This document shows, piece by piece, positions 26,236 through 34,965 of a DNA stretch of 64,000 nucleotides; the stretch's first letter is position 1, and each line of letters begins with the position of its first letter. Made by a program: the position numbers and the translations under genes. The notes beneath the pieces were generated by a model. That model ran no database searches, was not told the origin of the DNA, and worked only from the letters and a program-made list of their open reading frames with translations. This DNA is from CAZSXU01 sp964610505 (GTDB taxonomy: Bacteria > Arandabacterota > Arandabacteria > JAGLYR01): NCBI GenBank assembly GCA_964610505.1, contig CAZSXU010000019.1, forward strand, positions 16,329 through 80,328. The letters run 5' to 3'.

Positions 26236-26382
26236 GTGTCTTTCTGCCAAACGCCTGTTTCATTCCCTTTGCAGCTCAGTGTCTTTCTGCCAAACACTTA
26301 CCTCATTCCCTTTGCAGCTCAGTGTCTTTCTGCCAAACGCCTGTTTCATTCCCTTTGCAGCTCAGTGTCTTTCTGCCAAACG
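26236..26382. repeat. 43-bp tandem repeat (3.4 copies) spanning the nadB stop
   Basis: Three full 43-bp units begin at 26236, 26279 and 26322, plus an 18-base partial at 26365. Copies 1 and 3 are identical; copy 2 differs at a few central bases. The nadB stop codon (26346-26348) lies in copy 3, and the last ~11 codons of nadB come from the repeat. There are no spacers of unrelated sequence, so it is not a CRISPR array. Confidence 0.95.
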
Positions 26383-27941
26383 GCGTCATCGCGGTCCGGA
26401 TGGTCCAGGTTGTAGTGAAGACCCCGGCTCTCTTTCCGGATTCGCGCAGATCGCACGATCAAGAGTCCGACCATTACGATGTTCCGCAGCTCCACCAGAT
26501 CGGGAGCGATCCGGAACTTGCGGAAGTACCCCTCAATTTGATTCGCAAACAGGGTCAGCCGGCTTTCGGCCAGCTTCAGGCGTTCGTCGGTGCGCACGAT
26601 TCCAACGTAGTTCCACATCAAGGTCCGGACGCTGTCCCAGTCGTGGTCCAACAGCACCGATTCCGGAGGCGGCCGGTCCCTGTAGGCATCCAGCGTGGTG
26701 GGCTTCGACTCGTTCGGGCCGGAATCTCGCACCTCCCGGACGGCGGAGGCGGCCGCCCGAGCGCCGAACACCACCGCCTCCAGGAGTGAGTTGCTCGCAA
26801 GGCGGTTGGCCCCGTGAACACCCGTACAGGCCACCTCACCGACGGCGTACAATCCCGGCAGGTTCGTTTTGCCGTCCAGGTCGCTCATCACTCCGCCGCA
26901 CAAGTAGTGTGCGGCCGGGACGACGGGAACGAGTTCCTTGGACATGTCGATTCCGTACGTGAGGCAACCCCGGTAGATGTTTGGAAAGCGGGTCCGGATC
27001 TGTTGCGGCGTCCCAATCAACGAGAGATCCAGCCAGACGAACTTGTCCCCTCTCTTCTTGAGTTCGTTATCGATGGCGCGGGCTACCACGTCCCGAGGCG
27101 CCAGCACGCCGTCCGGGTGATAGCTCTCCATGAAGGTGTTGCCGTCCTGCGTTCGTAGCGTGGCGCCCTCGCCTCTGACCGTTTCGGAAATGAGGAAAGA
27201 TTTCGCCTCGGGATGGTAGAGGCACGTGGGATGGAACTGGACGAATTCCAGGTTGGCCACTCGACCTCCACAGCGGTACGCCATTGCGACCCCGTCCCCT
27301 GTGGCGATATCCGGATTGCTCGTGTAGAGATAGATCTTTCCGCAACCGCCCGTGGCCAGGACCGTAACGGGCGCCCCATATGTCTCCGTTTCGCCGGTTA
27401 CGCGATTGAGAACATGCGCGCCCAGGCACCGCGCGGGCCCCGAGTGTTTTCCAGACGTGTCTTCCACGGCCAGGTCCACGGCCAGTCGATCCTCGAGAAC
27501 CGTGATGTTCGGGTGCTCTCGGACGGCTCGAGCCATCGCCTGTTCGATCTCCGCACCCGTAAGATCGGCCGCGTGAACGATTCGCCGGCGCGAGTGCCCG
27601 CCTTCTCGTCTGAGATCCAGCGCATCCCGCGGATTCACGCTGAAACGGACCCCCACGTCGACCAGGTCTTTCACCGCCGTGGGCCCACATCGAACCATCA
27701 GTTCGACCGCATCGCGGTGGCACAATCCCGCGCCAGCCAGAAGCGTGTCCTGGATGTGAAGGTCAAACGAGTCATTCTCCGCCAGCACCGACGCCATACC
27801 GCCCTGCGCGTAGTTCGTGTTCGAGTCGGTGTCCTTCTTCTTGGTGACCACGATCACCGATCCGTGGGGTGCTGCTGAGAGTGAGAACCAGAACCCGGCA
27901 ATGCCGGATCCGATCACAAGGAAATCCGCCCTCCCGTTCAT
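26346..27941 (-). CDS. nadB: L-aspartate oxidase
   Basis: Flavoenzyme of 531 aa that oxidises L-aspartate to iminoaspartate, the first step of de novo NAD synthesis. FAD-binding VIGSGIAGFWFSL is at the N-terminus; the family motifs NYAQGGMASVL, HSRRRIVHA, TGGCGKIYLYTSNP, EFVQFHPT and the C-terminal GANRLASNSLLEAVVFG follow. The ATG at 27941 shares bases with the stop of the kdtA-lpxK gene (TGATG) and has GGGGAGGGGAG upstream; a GTG three bases earlier is equally possible. The last residues, VWQKDTELQRE, derive from a 43-bp tandem repeat. nadA and nadC are not in the window. Confidence 0.95.
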   Translation of the reverse strand: MNGRADFLVIGSGIAGFWFSLSAAPHGSVIVVTKKKDTDSNTNYAQGGMASVLAENDSFDLHIQDTLLAGAGLCHRDAVELMVRCGPTAVKDLVDVGVRFSVNPRDALDLRREGGHSRRRIVHAADLTGAEIEQAMARAVREHPNITVLEDRLAVDLAVEDTSGKHSGPARCLGAHVLNRVTGETETYGAPVTVLATGGCGKIYLYTSNPDIATGDGVAMAYRCGGRVANLEFVQFHPTCLYHPEAKSFLISETVRGEGATLRTQDGNTFMESYHPDGVLAPRDVVARAIDNELKKRGDKFVWLDLSLIGTPQQIRTRFPNIYRGCLTYGIDMSKELVPVVPAAHYLCGGVMSDLDGKTNLPGLYAVGEVACTGVHGANRLASNSLLEAVVFGARAAASAVREVRDSGPNESKPTTLDAYRDRPPPESVLLDHDWDSVRTLMWNYVGIVRTDERLKLAESRLTLFANQIEGYFRKFRIAPDLVELRNIVMVGLLIVRSARIRKESRGLHYNLDHPDRDDAVWQKDTELQRE

Positions 27942-30376
27942 CACTCCCCTCCCCGTCTGCCTTGTGCGCCGAGCACATTGTCCACGATGCGGTAGAAATC
28001 CTCACCGCGTGCAGTCATTTCCGGCTGGATCCTGAGGACCAACCAGTTCTCCAGCGCCCCGGCGAAATCCCGCAGCCGGACGGCATCCTTTTCCGTCGTC
28101 AGGATCCAGCGGGCCGCGGGCGTCGACTGCCGCACCACACCCTCAAGGTCCGCCTCTTTGAACACGTAATGATCAGGATAGCGCCATGCGGCGTTCAGCT
28201 TGGCCCCCAGACCCGCAACCGTCGCCTCAAAGCCGCCCGGCAACGCCAGTCCACAGACCGAGGAAACCGTTTCTCCTTTGACGGCGGACAGCGGAACCTC
28301 CCGCTCTGTGGCCAGCTCGTAGAGACCCACGGGGCAATGCCGTGTTTCGGCCACCAGGAGATGCGGAAAGCGATGCTCCAGGTAGGACCCGAAGGAAGAA
28401 GGGCGCGTCGAATCCGGGCGCTTCAGCACCACGACATGCGCCGAGGCCAACGCTCTCAGACCCTCCCGCAACCATTGGGTTCCCGCGTACACGCCTCGAG
28501 AGCTCCAGGCCTCTTCGTCAACGGTCACGATGTCCAGATTCCGTTGGAGTCGGCGGTGCTGGAATCCGTCGTCCAGGATCATCACACGGCACCCGAGCCG
28601 AGTCTGAGCATAGTGACCGGACGCTACCCGGTCTTTCCCGACCAGCACGGCGGCCTCCGGGATCCGGCTCGCCACCCAGTAAGGCTCATCCCCCGCCTCA
28701 ACCCAGGAGACCTCCGGGCCTCGGCCGTTGCTCACCACGAGCGGCTCCGCTCCCGGCCGGGAGCGCGCATATCCCCTCGACAGTACGCCCACCTTGAGAC
28801 CCGTCGATGTGAACCGCCGAGCGAGGAGTGCAACCAGAGGCGTCTTGCCGGTCCCGCCGAGCGACAGGTTCCCCACAGAGACCACGGGCACCTCCAGACG
28901 CACGGTCCGGCGGAACTCCCGGCGGTATACCCATCGATTGGCGGCCGACGCCCCTTGATGGAGACGCGATACGAAGCCCCGGACGGCGCGGGGCGGTTCC
29001 CAACGTCCCGAGACTACGACGCGCGGGCCGGCGCGCCACGGTTCCCGCGGTCCGTTGCACCGGGTACGCCCGTTCGGCGGTCCATTGATCGCGGCAGCGT
29101 CTTCATCGAGAATGCCCGCGTCGGCGAGCGCATCCACATATCGTTTCGCGGCGCCCCGGAACTCCTCCACCACGCCCAGAGCCAAGCGGCCGCTCTCGGC
29201 GCACAGTTCCCGATCTCGCAACCACTGCTCCAGCACCCGGGTGATGTCCCCGGCATCGTCGACTTCGACTCCGCCCCGGGCGTCCAAAAGACGATCGGCG
29301 GCCAACCGGTAGTTATCCATGTGCCGTCCAAAGAGAACCGGTACACCGTAGGCCGCAGGCTCGAGGGGATTGTGGCCTCCCAGGGAGACCATGCCGCCTC
29401 CCACGAAGGCGACCGCGGCGACTCCGTAGAATCCGCCCAACTCACCGATGGTATCCAGCACAACCACCTGGGGTGGCCCGCCTTCCCCATCCCCCAAGCC
29501 GGCAGCCGTCCAGCGGGCCCACCGAAGCCCTTTCTTGGCCAGGATTGACTCCAGTCCCGGCACCTGCTCCAAATGGCGGGGTGCAAGAACGAGGGTCAGG
29601 GGTCGCTCACCGTCCAGAGAGCGGTAAGCATCCAGAATGGGGTGTTCCTCTCCGGGCCGCACACACCCGGCGACCCAGATGGGCGCATCGGCCCTGTCCC
29701 CCAGCAACCCCCGAAGCGTACGTGCCAACATCTCCTTCCCTCGAACGGGAACCGCATCGTACTTGGAACTCCCGAGAATCCGGATCCGCTCCGGTGGAGC
29801 TCCGAGATGCGCAAAACGTTCCCGATCCCGCTCCGACTGTACGCCGAAGAAGTCCACCGCCTCAAGCACGTCGGCCAGGAATCCCCGAAACAGGCGGTAG
29901 TACCGGAAGCTGCCTCCCGAGATGCGCCCGTTCACCAGAGCCGTCTTCATTCCCCTGCGGTAGGCCTCCCGAATGAAACCCGGCCAGATCTCGGTCTCCA
30001 TCAGAATCAGGCTCTTCGCGTCGACCGCCTGCATGGCCCGTCGAATGACGCGGGGCGCGTCCAGGGGCATGTAGAACGCGCCGGCGACGCCTTCCATGTT
30101 CTGCGCAATGGACTGGCCCGTTCGTGTGAGAGTGGAGAGAACAATCTCGCGTTCGGGGTCCTGTTCATGGATTCTCTCGACCAGAGGGGGAACTCCCGCC
30201 AGTTCTCCCACGGAAGCCGCGTGAATCCAGATCCTGCCACTTGAGGAGGGCGGAAGATCCACATACCCGAGACGCTCCTCCCACTCGCGGCCCTTCGTTC
30301 GTCTCAATCCGTGGAGCACCGGTGCGGCCGCCCCGTACGCCATCCCGCCGAGGATATTGTAGAGAAGATAGCTCAT
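27941..30376 (-). CDS. waaA-lpxK: Fused Kdo transferase (KdtA/WaaA) and tetraacyldisaccharide 4'-kinase (LpxK)
   Basis: Bifunctional lipid A enzyme of 811 aa. Residues ~1-430 match KdtA, a GT30 transferase: membrane helix at the start, catalytic Glu in HAASVGELAGV (~58), LMETEIWPG, GSSKYD and GGHNPLEPAAYG. After a linker (~430-465, Pro/Gly/Arg-rich) residues ~465-811 match LpxK: P-loop SVGNLSLGGTGKTP (~500-513), VLSRGYARS, GDEPYWVA, ILDDGFQHRRL and ILTTEKDAVRL. The frame is continuous, without a stop. The ATG at 30376 overlaps the lpxB stop (ATGA). LpxK phosphorylates the disaccharide and KdtA adds Kdo to the product, so the fusion joins consecutive steps. Confidence 0.92.
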   Translation of the reverse strand: MSYLLYNILGGMAYGAAAPVLHGLRRTKGREWEERLGYVDLPPSSSGRIWIHAASVGELAGVPPLVERIHEQDPEREIVLSTLTRTGQSIAQNMEGVAGAFYMPLDAPRVIRRAMQAVDAKSLILMETEIWPGFIREAYRRGMKTALVNGRISGGSFRYYRLFRGFLADVLEAVDFFGVQSERDRERFAHLGAPPERIRILGSSKYDAVPVRGKEMLARTLRGLLGDRADAPIWVAGCVRPGEEHPILDAYRSLDGERPLTLVLAPRHLEQVPGLESILAKKGLRWARWTAAGLGDGEGGPPQVVVLDTIGELGGFYGVAAVAFVGGGMVSLGGHNPLEPAAYGVPVLFGRHMDNYRLAADRLLDARGGVEVDDAGDITRVLEQWLRDRELCAESGRLALGVVEEFRGAAKRYVDALADAGILDEDAAAINGPPNGRTRCNGPREPWRAGPRVVVSGRWEPPRAVRGFVSRLHQGASAANRWVYRREFRRTVRLEVPVVSVGNLSLGGTGKTPLVALLARRFTSTGLKVGVLSRGYARSRPGAEPLVVSNGRGPEVSWVEAGDEPYWVASRIPEAAVLVGKDRVASGHYAQTRLGCRVMILDDGFQHRRLQRNLDIVTVDEEAWSSRGVYAGTQWLREGLRALASAHVVVLKRPDSTRPSSFGSYLEHRFPHLLVAETRHCPVGLYELATEREVPLSAVKGETVSSVCGLALPGGFEATVAGLGAKLNAAWRYPDHYVFKEADLEGVVRQSTPAARWILTTEKDAVRLRDFAGALENWLVLRIQPEMTARGEDFYRIVDNVLGAQGRRGGE

Positions 30377-31551
30377 CGAGAGCACTCCCCGCTCGTCCTC
30401 TGCGAGCGCGCCCGCGATATCAGTGCCAGTGCCACGCCGGCCGCGCGTGCGGACGCCCCCGGCGTTCCCAACCGTCCCCTCACGGCCCGAAGCGCCGCCC
30501 CCATGGCCTCGCGCCGCTCCGCCGACCTCAGGAGATCCGCTGCCTCACGGGCCAGGTTGCGGGAGGTGGCATTGTACTGGACCCGCTCCGGCACCACGGG
30601 GCCGCCGGCCACAAGATTCGCCAGAGCGATGTGCGGAACCCGAATCACCGCCCGGCCGATGAGCCAGGACAGGAGGGATAGGCGGTAGACCACGACCATG
30701 GGTGTTTCCAGACAGGCGGCCTCAAGGGTGGCGGTTCCCGAAGCCACGAGCACCAGTTCGGCGGCCCGAATCACGCCTCGTGTCCTTCCCGTTACCACCG
30801 TCGCCCAGGAATACGCATCTGGAATCATCCGGCCTACCTGGGCCGCTCTCTCGGGGGAAGACGCCCCGACCAGAACTTGAATCTCCGGGAATTCTTTCCG
30901 AAGCTCGGCCGCAGTTTCCAGCATGATCGGAAAAAGACGCGCGACTTCGTTCTCCCGCGATCCGGGAAGCAAACCCAGGACGCGCTTCCCCTCGATCTTC
31001 ATGTCTTCGAGCGCGCGCCTGGAAGAGATTTCCTCTTCCAGGAGAGATTCCAGGAGCGGGTGACCTACGAATTCAACGTCCACGCCGGCCGATTCATACA
31101 GCGGTTTCTCGAAGGGCAGGATCGTGACCATCGTGTCGACCCGACGGGCGATCGTGTTGACGCGTCCCCGGCCCCAGGCCCAGACCTGTGGGCTGATGTA
31201 GTACATCACGGGGATTCCGGCCTGCTTCGCGCGCCGGCACATTCTGAGGTTGAATCCGGGATAGTCTACGGGAATGAAGAGATCGGGGCGTTCCTCTCGG
31301 AAGAATCGATCCAGACGTCGCCCGACGCGCAGGAGCTCGGGCAAGTGGCGGACAACTTCTGCAAAGCCGATGACTCCGAGATCGCCTTCAGCGATCAGCT
31401 CCACGCCCTCCGCCCGCATCGCAGATCCCCCCACGCCAAACAGACGGCAGGACGGATCCCGTTCCCTGAGCGCCTTCGCCAGCCGAGCAGCATGGGCTTC
31501 CCCGGAGGTCTCACCCGCCACGATCAGGATCTTCGGTCCGCCCTCGGCCAT
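30373..31551 (-). CDS. lpxB: Lipid-A-disaccharide synthase
   Basis: GT19 enzyme of 392 aa that joins UDP-2,3-diacylglucosamine and lipid X. The N-terminus ILIVAGETSGEAHAARL, the VGGSAMRAEG loop, PVDYPGFNLRMC, YYISPQVWAWG, GHPLLE, LLPGSRENEVARL and VASGTATLEAA are all classical LpxB motifs. I start it at the ATG at 31551, which has GGGGGGAGGA directly upstream; the frame to 31677 adds 42 residues that do not look like LpxB. It is coupled to the kdtA-lpxK fusion. LpxH or LpxI, needed to make lipid X, is not seen in the window. Confidence 0.95.
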   Translation of the reverse strand: MAEGGPKILIVAGETSGEAHAARLAKALRERDPSCRLFGVGGSAMRAEGVELIAEGDLGVIGFAEVVRHLPELLRVGRRLDRFFREERPDLFIPVDYPGFNLRMCRRAKQAGIPVMYYISPQVWAWGRGRVNTIARRVDTMVTILPFEKPLYESAGVDVEFVGHPLLESLLEEEISSRRALEDMKIEGKRVLGLLPGSRENEVARLFPIMLETAAELRKEFPEIQVLVGASSPERAAQVGRMIPDAYSWATVVTGRTRGVIRAAELVLVASGTATLEAACLETPMVVVYRLSLLSWLIGRAVIRVPHIALANLVAGGPVVPERVQYNATSRNLAREAADLLRSAERREAMGAALRAVRGRLGTPGASARAAGVALALISRARSQRTSGECSR

Positions 31552-31705
31552 TCCTCCCCCCAACAATGCCGGACTCCGGCCGGTTCGGGGGACATGCGAA
31601 CGCGGGTTCGAACCTCCCCCGAATCCTTCACAGACCGGCGGCTCCGGCGTCGGATCCGCCTGCGCGGGCAGCGTCACCTTGCGCTGCGACCTGTCCGGCG
31701 ACCCT

Positions 31706-32686
31706 TCATGAATCCCCGGGCTCGTGGACCCTCAGGGAAGAGCCCCACCGTCGCTCGATATCCGCGATGACGTGCAGCGCAATCTCAAGCGCAGCCCTTC
31801 CAACAGATCCTGAAACAATAGGTTGTACACTTGTTCTAATACATTGGATGAAGGACAGAATTTCTTCCTTGAGCGGCTCCTGCGATTGCACTCCCAGACG
31901 CTCGTGTGCAATCGCGCGAAGACCCGCATCTCCATTGTCGGCGCCGCCCCTCCGGTAGACATCCGTGGTGCAGCCCAGGCAATCGACGGACACATACGTG
32001 TTGGCCTGGAAAAAGCGGATCTTCCGCATCTTCTCACGCGAAACCCGGGAGGCCGTCAGATTCGCGATGGCTCCATTTCGAAACTCCAGTCGGGCGTTGG
32101 CGATGTCCACGTTTTCGCTTAGAACGGGGACCCCCACGGCCTCCACCCGGGTCACCTCATCCTTCACCAGGTGCAGCACAATGTCGATGTCGTGGATCAT
32201 CAGATCCAGCACCACGGCCACGTCGCTGCCCCTCGGGCTGAACCCCGCCAGGCGGTGGCACTCCAGAAATCGAGGATTGTCCGCAATTCGAAGAGCCGCC
32301 TGAACGGCTCCGCTGAACCTCTCCACGTGTCCGACCTGCAGGATGCATCCGGCCCGCCCGGCGGCCGCCACCAGATCATCCGCCTCGCGAAGCGTTCCCG
32401 CAATGGGTTTCTCCACCAGCACATGGACGCCTTGATCCAGCGCACCGACTCCCTCCCTGGCGTGCCAGGGAGTCGGCACGGCCACGGACACGGCCTCCAC
32501 GTCCGCCAGGAGCGCGTCGGACGATCTGTACACGGCGCAATCGAATTCCTTGGCCACCTGTTCGGCGCGGGCCGGATCGCTGTCGGCGACCCCGACGAGA
32601 CGGGCCTCCTCGAGCTCGTGATACATCCGGGCATGCAGGCGACCCAGGTGGCCCACACCGATCACACCCGTTCTTACCGATCTCAC
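31706..32686 (-). CDS. Gfo/Idh/MocA-family sugar dehydrogenase in lipid A cluster
   Basis: NAD(P)-dependent oxidoreductase of 326 aa. The Rossmann motif TGVIGVGHLGRLHA is at the N-terminus, EKPIAGTL is the Gfo/Idh/MocA catalytic Lys motif, and DLMIHDIDIVLHL carries the HD pair. The GTG at 32686 follows GGGGGA; a longer frame to 32788 is possible. It lies between lpxA and lpxB. Established knowledge: GnnA, a dehydrogenase of this family, oxidises UDP-GlcNAc at C3 so that GnnB can aminate it for amide-linked lipid A. Its place fits that role, but a GnnB partner is not adjacent, so this is inference. Confidence 0.85.
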   Translation of the reverse strand: MRSVRTGVIGVGHLGRLHARMYHELEEARLVGVADSDPARAEQVAKEFDCAVYRSSDALLADVEAVSVAVPTPWHAREGVGALDQGVHVLVEKPIAGTLREADDLVAAAGRAGCILQVGHVERFSGAVQAALRIADNPRFLECHRLAGFSPRGSDVAVVLDLMIHDIDIVLHLVKDEVTRVEAVGVPVLSENVDIANARLEFRNGAIANLTASRVSREKMRKIRFFQANTYVSVDCLGCTTDVYRRGGADNGDAGLRAIAHERLGVQSQEPLKEEILSFIQCIRTSVQPIVSGSVGRAALEIALHVIADIERRWGSSLRVHEPGDS

Positions 32687-32800
32687 TTCCCTATCCCCCT
32701 CCCGCCCCGAAGGCGACCCGTCGCTCCTCGCGTCGGTTCCCAAAAAGGAAGCCGGCTCCAGAGAGGAAAGCCGGCCAGGAGTTCTCATCCGTCCGCGCCG

Positions 32801-33607
32801 TCACGAAATGCCACGGCGGGATGTTTCGATGAAGTCTATCAGACAAGCGATCTCGGGACAGGCTCTCAAGTCCGCCCGGATCCTCTCCACCGCCTGGCCG
32901 ACGTTCAGTCCGCTGCGGTACAGCAACCGGTGGGCCCGTTTGAGCTCCAGTCTCGTCTCGGACGGAATCCCTCTTCGGCGAAGCCCTACGACGTTGGTCC
33001 CCGCCACCCGGAGCGGACTCCCCGCCACCAGAAAATACGGCGGAACGTCCTTGGCCACTCTGGACATTCCACCGACGAAGGCCAGTTTTCCGATTCGCAC
33101 GAACTGATGAACGGGTGTCATCCCCCCGATTCCCGCCCAGTCACCGACCTCGATGTGCCCCGCCAGCTGAACGCCGTTGGCAAGGACAACCCCGTCGCCC
33201 AACGCGCAGTTGTGACCGATGTGGACGTATGCCATCACCAGGTTGTCGTTGCCGACCCGGGTCTCGTCGTCTTCCTCCGTCGCACGGTTGATGGTCACGT
33301 ATTCGCGAATGGTCGTCCGATCCCCGATGATGAGCGAGCTCGGCACTCCCGAATACTTCAGATCCTGCGGCGCTCCTCCCAGCACCGCCATCGGGGAAAT
33401 CTGGCAGTCGCAGCCGATCTGCGTGCCGGATTCGATGCACACGTGGGAGGCCACCTGAGTCCGATCTCCGATGACCACATCCTCGTAGATCACCGAGTAG
33501 GGACCAATCGATACCGCCGCCCCCAGCTCGGCCTTGGGATGAACAATCGCGGTCGGATGGATGTCCGTCAGCCGAGCAAGATTACCCAACCGATCCGGTG
33601 GGGTCAT
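32801..33607 (-). CDS. lpxA: UDP-N-acetylglucosamine O-acyltransferase
   Basis: First enzyme of lipid A synthesis, 268 aa, adding an acyl chain from ACP to UDP-GlcNAc at position 3. Left-handed beta-helix hexapeptide repeats run from ~15 to 200; the catalytic His is in YVHIGHNCALGDG (His132), the anchor is VQLAGHIEVGDWAGIGG, and the C-terminal helical domain starts VGLRRRGIPSETRLELKRA. It is a little longer than E. coli LpxA because of a ~10-residue N-terminal extension before DIHPTAIV. It follows the lpxC-fabZ fusion by 30 bases, giving an lpxD, lpxC-fabZ, lpxA order. Confidence 0.95.
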   Translation of the reverse strand: MTPPDRLGNLARLTDIHPTAIVHPKAELGAAVSIGPYSVIYEDVVIGDRTQVASHVCIESGTQIGCDCQISPMAVLGGAPQDLKYSGVPSSLIIGDRTTIREYVTINRATEEDDETRVGNDNLVMAYVHIGHNCALGDGVVLANGVQLAGHIEVGDWAGIGGMTPVHQFVRIGKLAFVGGMSRVAKDVPPYFLVAGSPLRVAGTNVVGLRRRGIPSETRLELKRAHRLLYRSGLNVGQAVERIRADLRACPEIACLIDFIETSRRGIS

Positions 33608-33637
33608 CCCGCCACTCCTTCGCTCGGATCCCCGCCC

Positions 33638-34960
33638 CTAGCGATTCACAATCATCGACAGCAGCTCGGCCTCGGCGACCAGCTCGCCGTCGACAAATGC
33701 CACGCCCTTCATCTTACAGGTCCGGGACCGCAGTTTCACAAGCTCGAGTTCGAATCTCAGTTGATCTCCGGGAATCACGGGTTTCCTGAATCGAGCCTTG
33801 TCGATACCCATGAAGTATACCAGACGCTCTTTCGGTTTGTCCACCGTGCTCAGAAGCAGAACGCCGCCTACCTGCGCCATCGCTTCGATGATAAGAACGG
33901 CCGGCATGATCGGATGACCCGGGAAGTGGCCCACAAAGAAAGGTTCATTGACGGTTACGTTCTTGATGCCGACGACGCGCTCTCCCTCGACAAGCTCGAC
34001 AATCCTGTCGACAAGGAGAAACGGATATCGGTGAGGCATAATCTCCTGGATGGCGCTGATGTCCCAGCTGGTGGACGCCTTTCCCGAAACGGGAACGCTC
34101 GGATGGCGGGTTGCATGATCCGCGGCTTCCCTCATCTTCCGCACAAGTTTGACGTTGGTCGCGTGTCCCGACTTCACGGAAATGATGTGCCCCCGAATGG
34201 GCATCCCAAGCAGCGACAGGTCTCCCACAAGATCCAGGATCTTGTGCCGCACGAACTCGTTCTTGAACCTCAGGGGCTCCTTGTTGAGAATCCGCTCGCT
34301 GCTGACCACAACGGCGTTCTCGAGGCTTCCCCCCTTGATCAGGCCCGTCTTTCGCAGCTCATCCACTTCTTCGATCAGGGAAAAGGTGCGCGCCGGGGCA
34401 ATCTCGCTCTCGAAAGTCTTCTCATCGATATCGAAAGACGCGTACTGCGTACCGACAACCGGGTGCTCATACTCGATCGTGAAACTGATCCGGAATCCAT
34501 CGTGGGGAAGAGCAACCAGCTCCACTCCGTTCTGGCAGAACCGGATCGGACGAGTCACCTTGAAGTACCGCTTCGGAGCATCCTGTTCGACGACGCCTGC
34601 GCTTCTCAGCACCTGAACAAAGGGTTGCGAGCTGCCGTCCGGCTCGGCGGGTTCCAGCGTGTTGATCTCGATCAACGCGTTGTCGATACCCAGCCCGGTA
34701 AGAGCCGCCAGCACGTGCTCGACCGTGCTGACTTCGGCATCGCCTACCCGGAGGGTGGTGCGGCGAAGGCTGTCCGTCCCTTCAGGGGTGTTCCGGATAT
34801 CTGCCAGTATGACCGGCCGGTCGGGCAGATCCACCCGCGTGAAGCGGATTCCGTGATTCACAGGGGCGGGTTTGAACACCAGCGTGCTCTCCGCCCCGCT
34901 GTGCAGACCCCTCCCCGTAAAGGAGACTTCTCTGGCAATGGTTTTCTGAGGTTGTTTCAT
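33638..34960 (-). CDS. lpxC-fabZ: Fused UDP-3-O-acyl-GlcNAc deacetylase (LpxC) and 3-hydroxyacyl-ACP dehydratase (FabZ)
   Basis: Bifunctional protein of 440 aa. LpxC occupies ~1-285: TGRGLHSG at the start, zinc ligands in TVEHVLAAL (His ~82, with the catalytic Glu before it) and VRHKILDLVGD (His ~239, Asp ~243), and IISVKSGHATN (catalytic His). A short Ser/Thr linker leads into FabZ (~295-440): IMPHRYPFLLVDRI with the active His and FPGHPIMPAVLIIEAMAQ with the active Glu. Such fusions are known in Bacteroidetes, Chlorobi and other FCB bacteria. The ATG at 34960 is preferred; a TTG at 34969 overlapping the lpxD stop is the alternative. Confidence 0.95.
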   Translation of the reverse strand: MKQPQKTIAREVSFTGRGLHSGAESTLVFKPAPVNHGIRFTRVDLPDRPVILADIRNTPEGTDSLRRTTLRVGDAEVSTVEHVLAALTGLGIDNALIEINTLEPAEPDGSSQPFVQVLRSAGVVEQDAPKRYFKVTRPIRFCQNGVELVALPHDGFRISFTIEYEHPVVGTQYASFDIDEKTFESEIAPARTFSLIEEVDELRKTGLIKGGSLENAVVVSSERILNKEPLRFKNEFVRHKILDLVGDLSLLGMPIRGHIISVKSGHATNVKLVRKMREAADHATRHPSVPVSGKASTSWDISAIQEIMPHRYPFLLVDRIVELVEGERVVGIKNVTVNEPFFVGHFPGHPIMPAVLIIEAMAQVGGVLLLSTVDKPKERLVYFMGIDKARFRKPVIPGDQLRFELELVKLRSRTCKMKGVAFVDGELVAEAELLSMIVNR

Positions 34961-34965
34961 GGTCT

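Noticed and set aside
26236..26382. Possible CRISPR array
   Set aside because: The repeats are directly joined, with no unique spacers, and no cas genes are near.
31552..31677. Upstream extension of lpxB
   Set aside because: The 42 extra residues are unlike LpxB, and the ATG at 31551 follows a near-perfect ribosome site.
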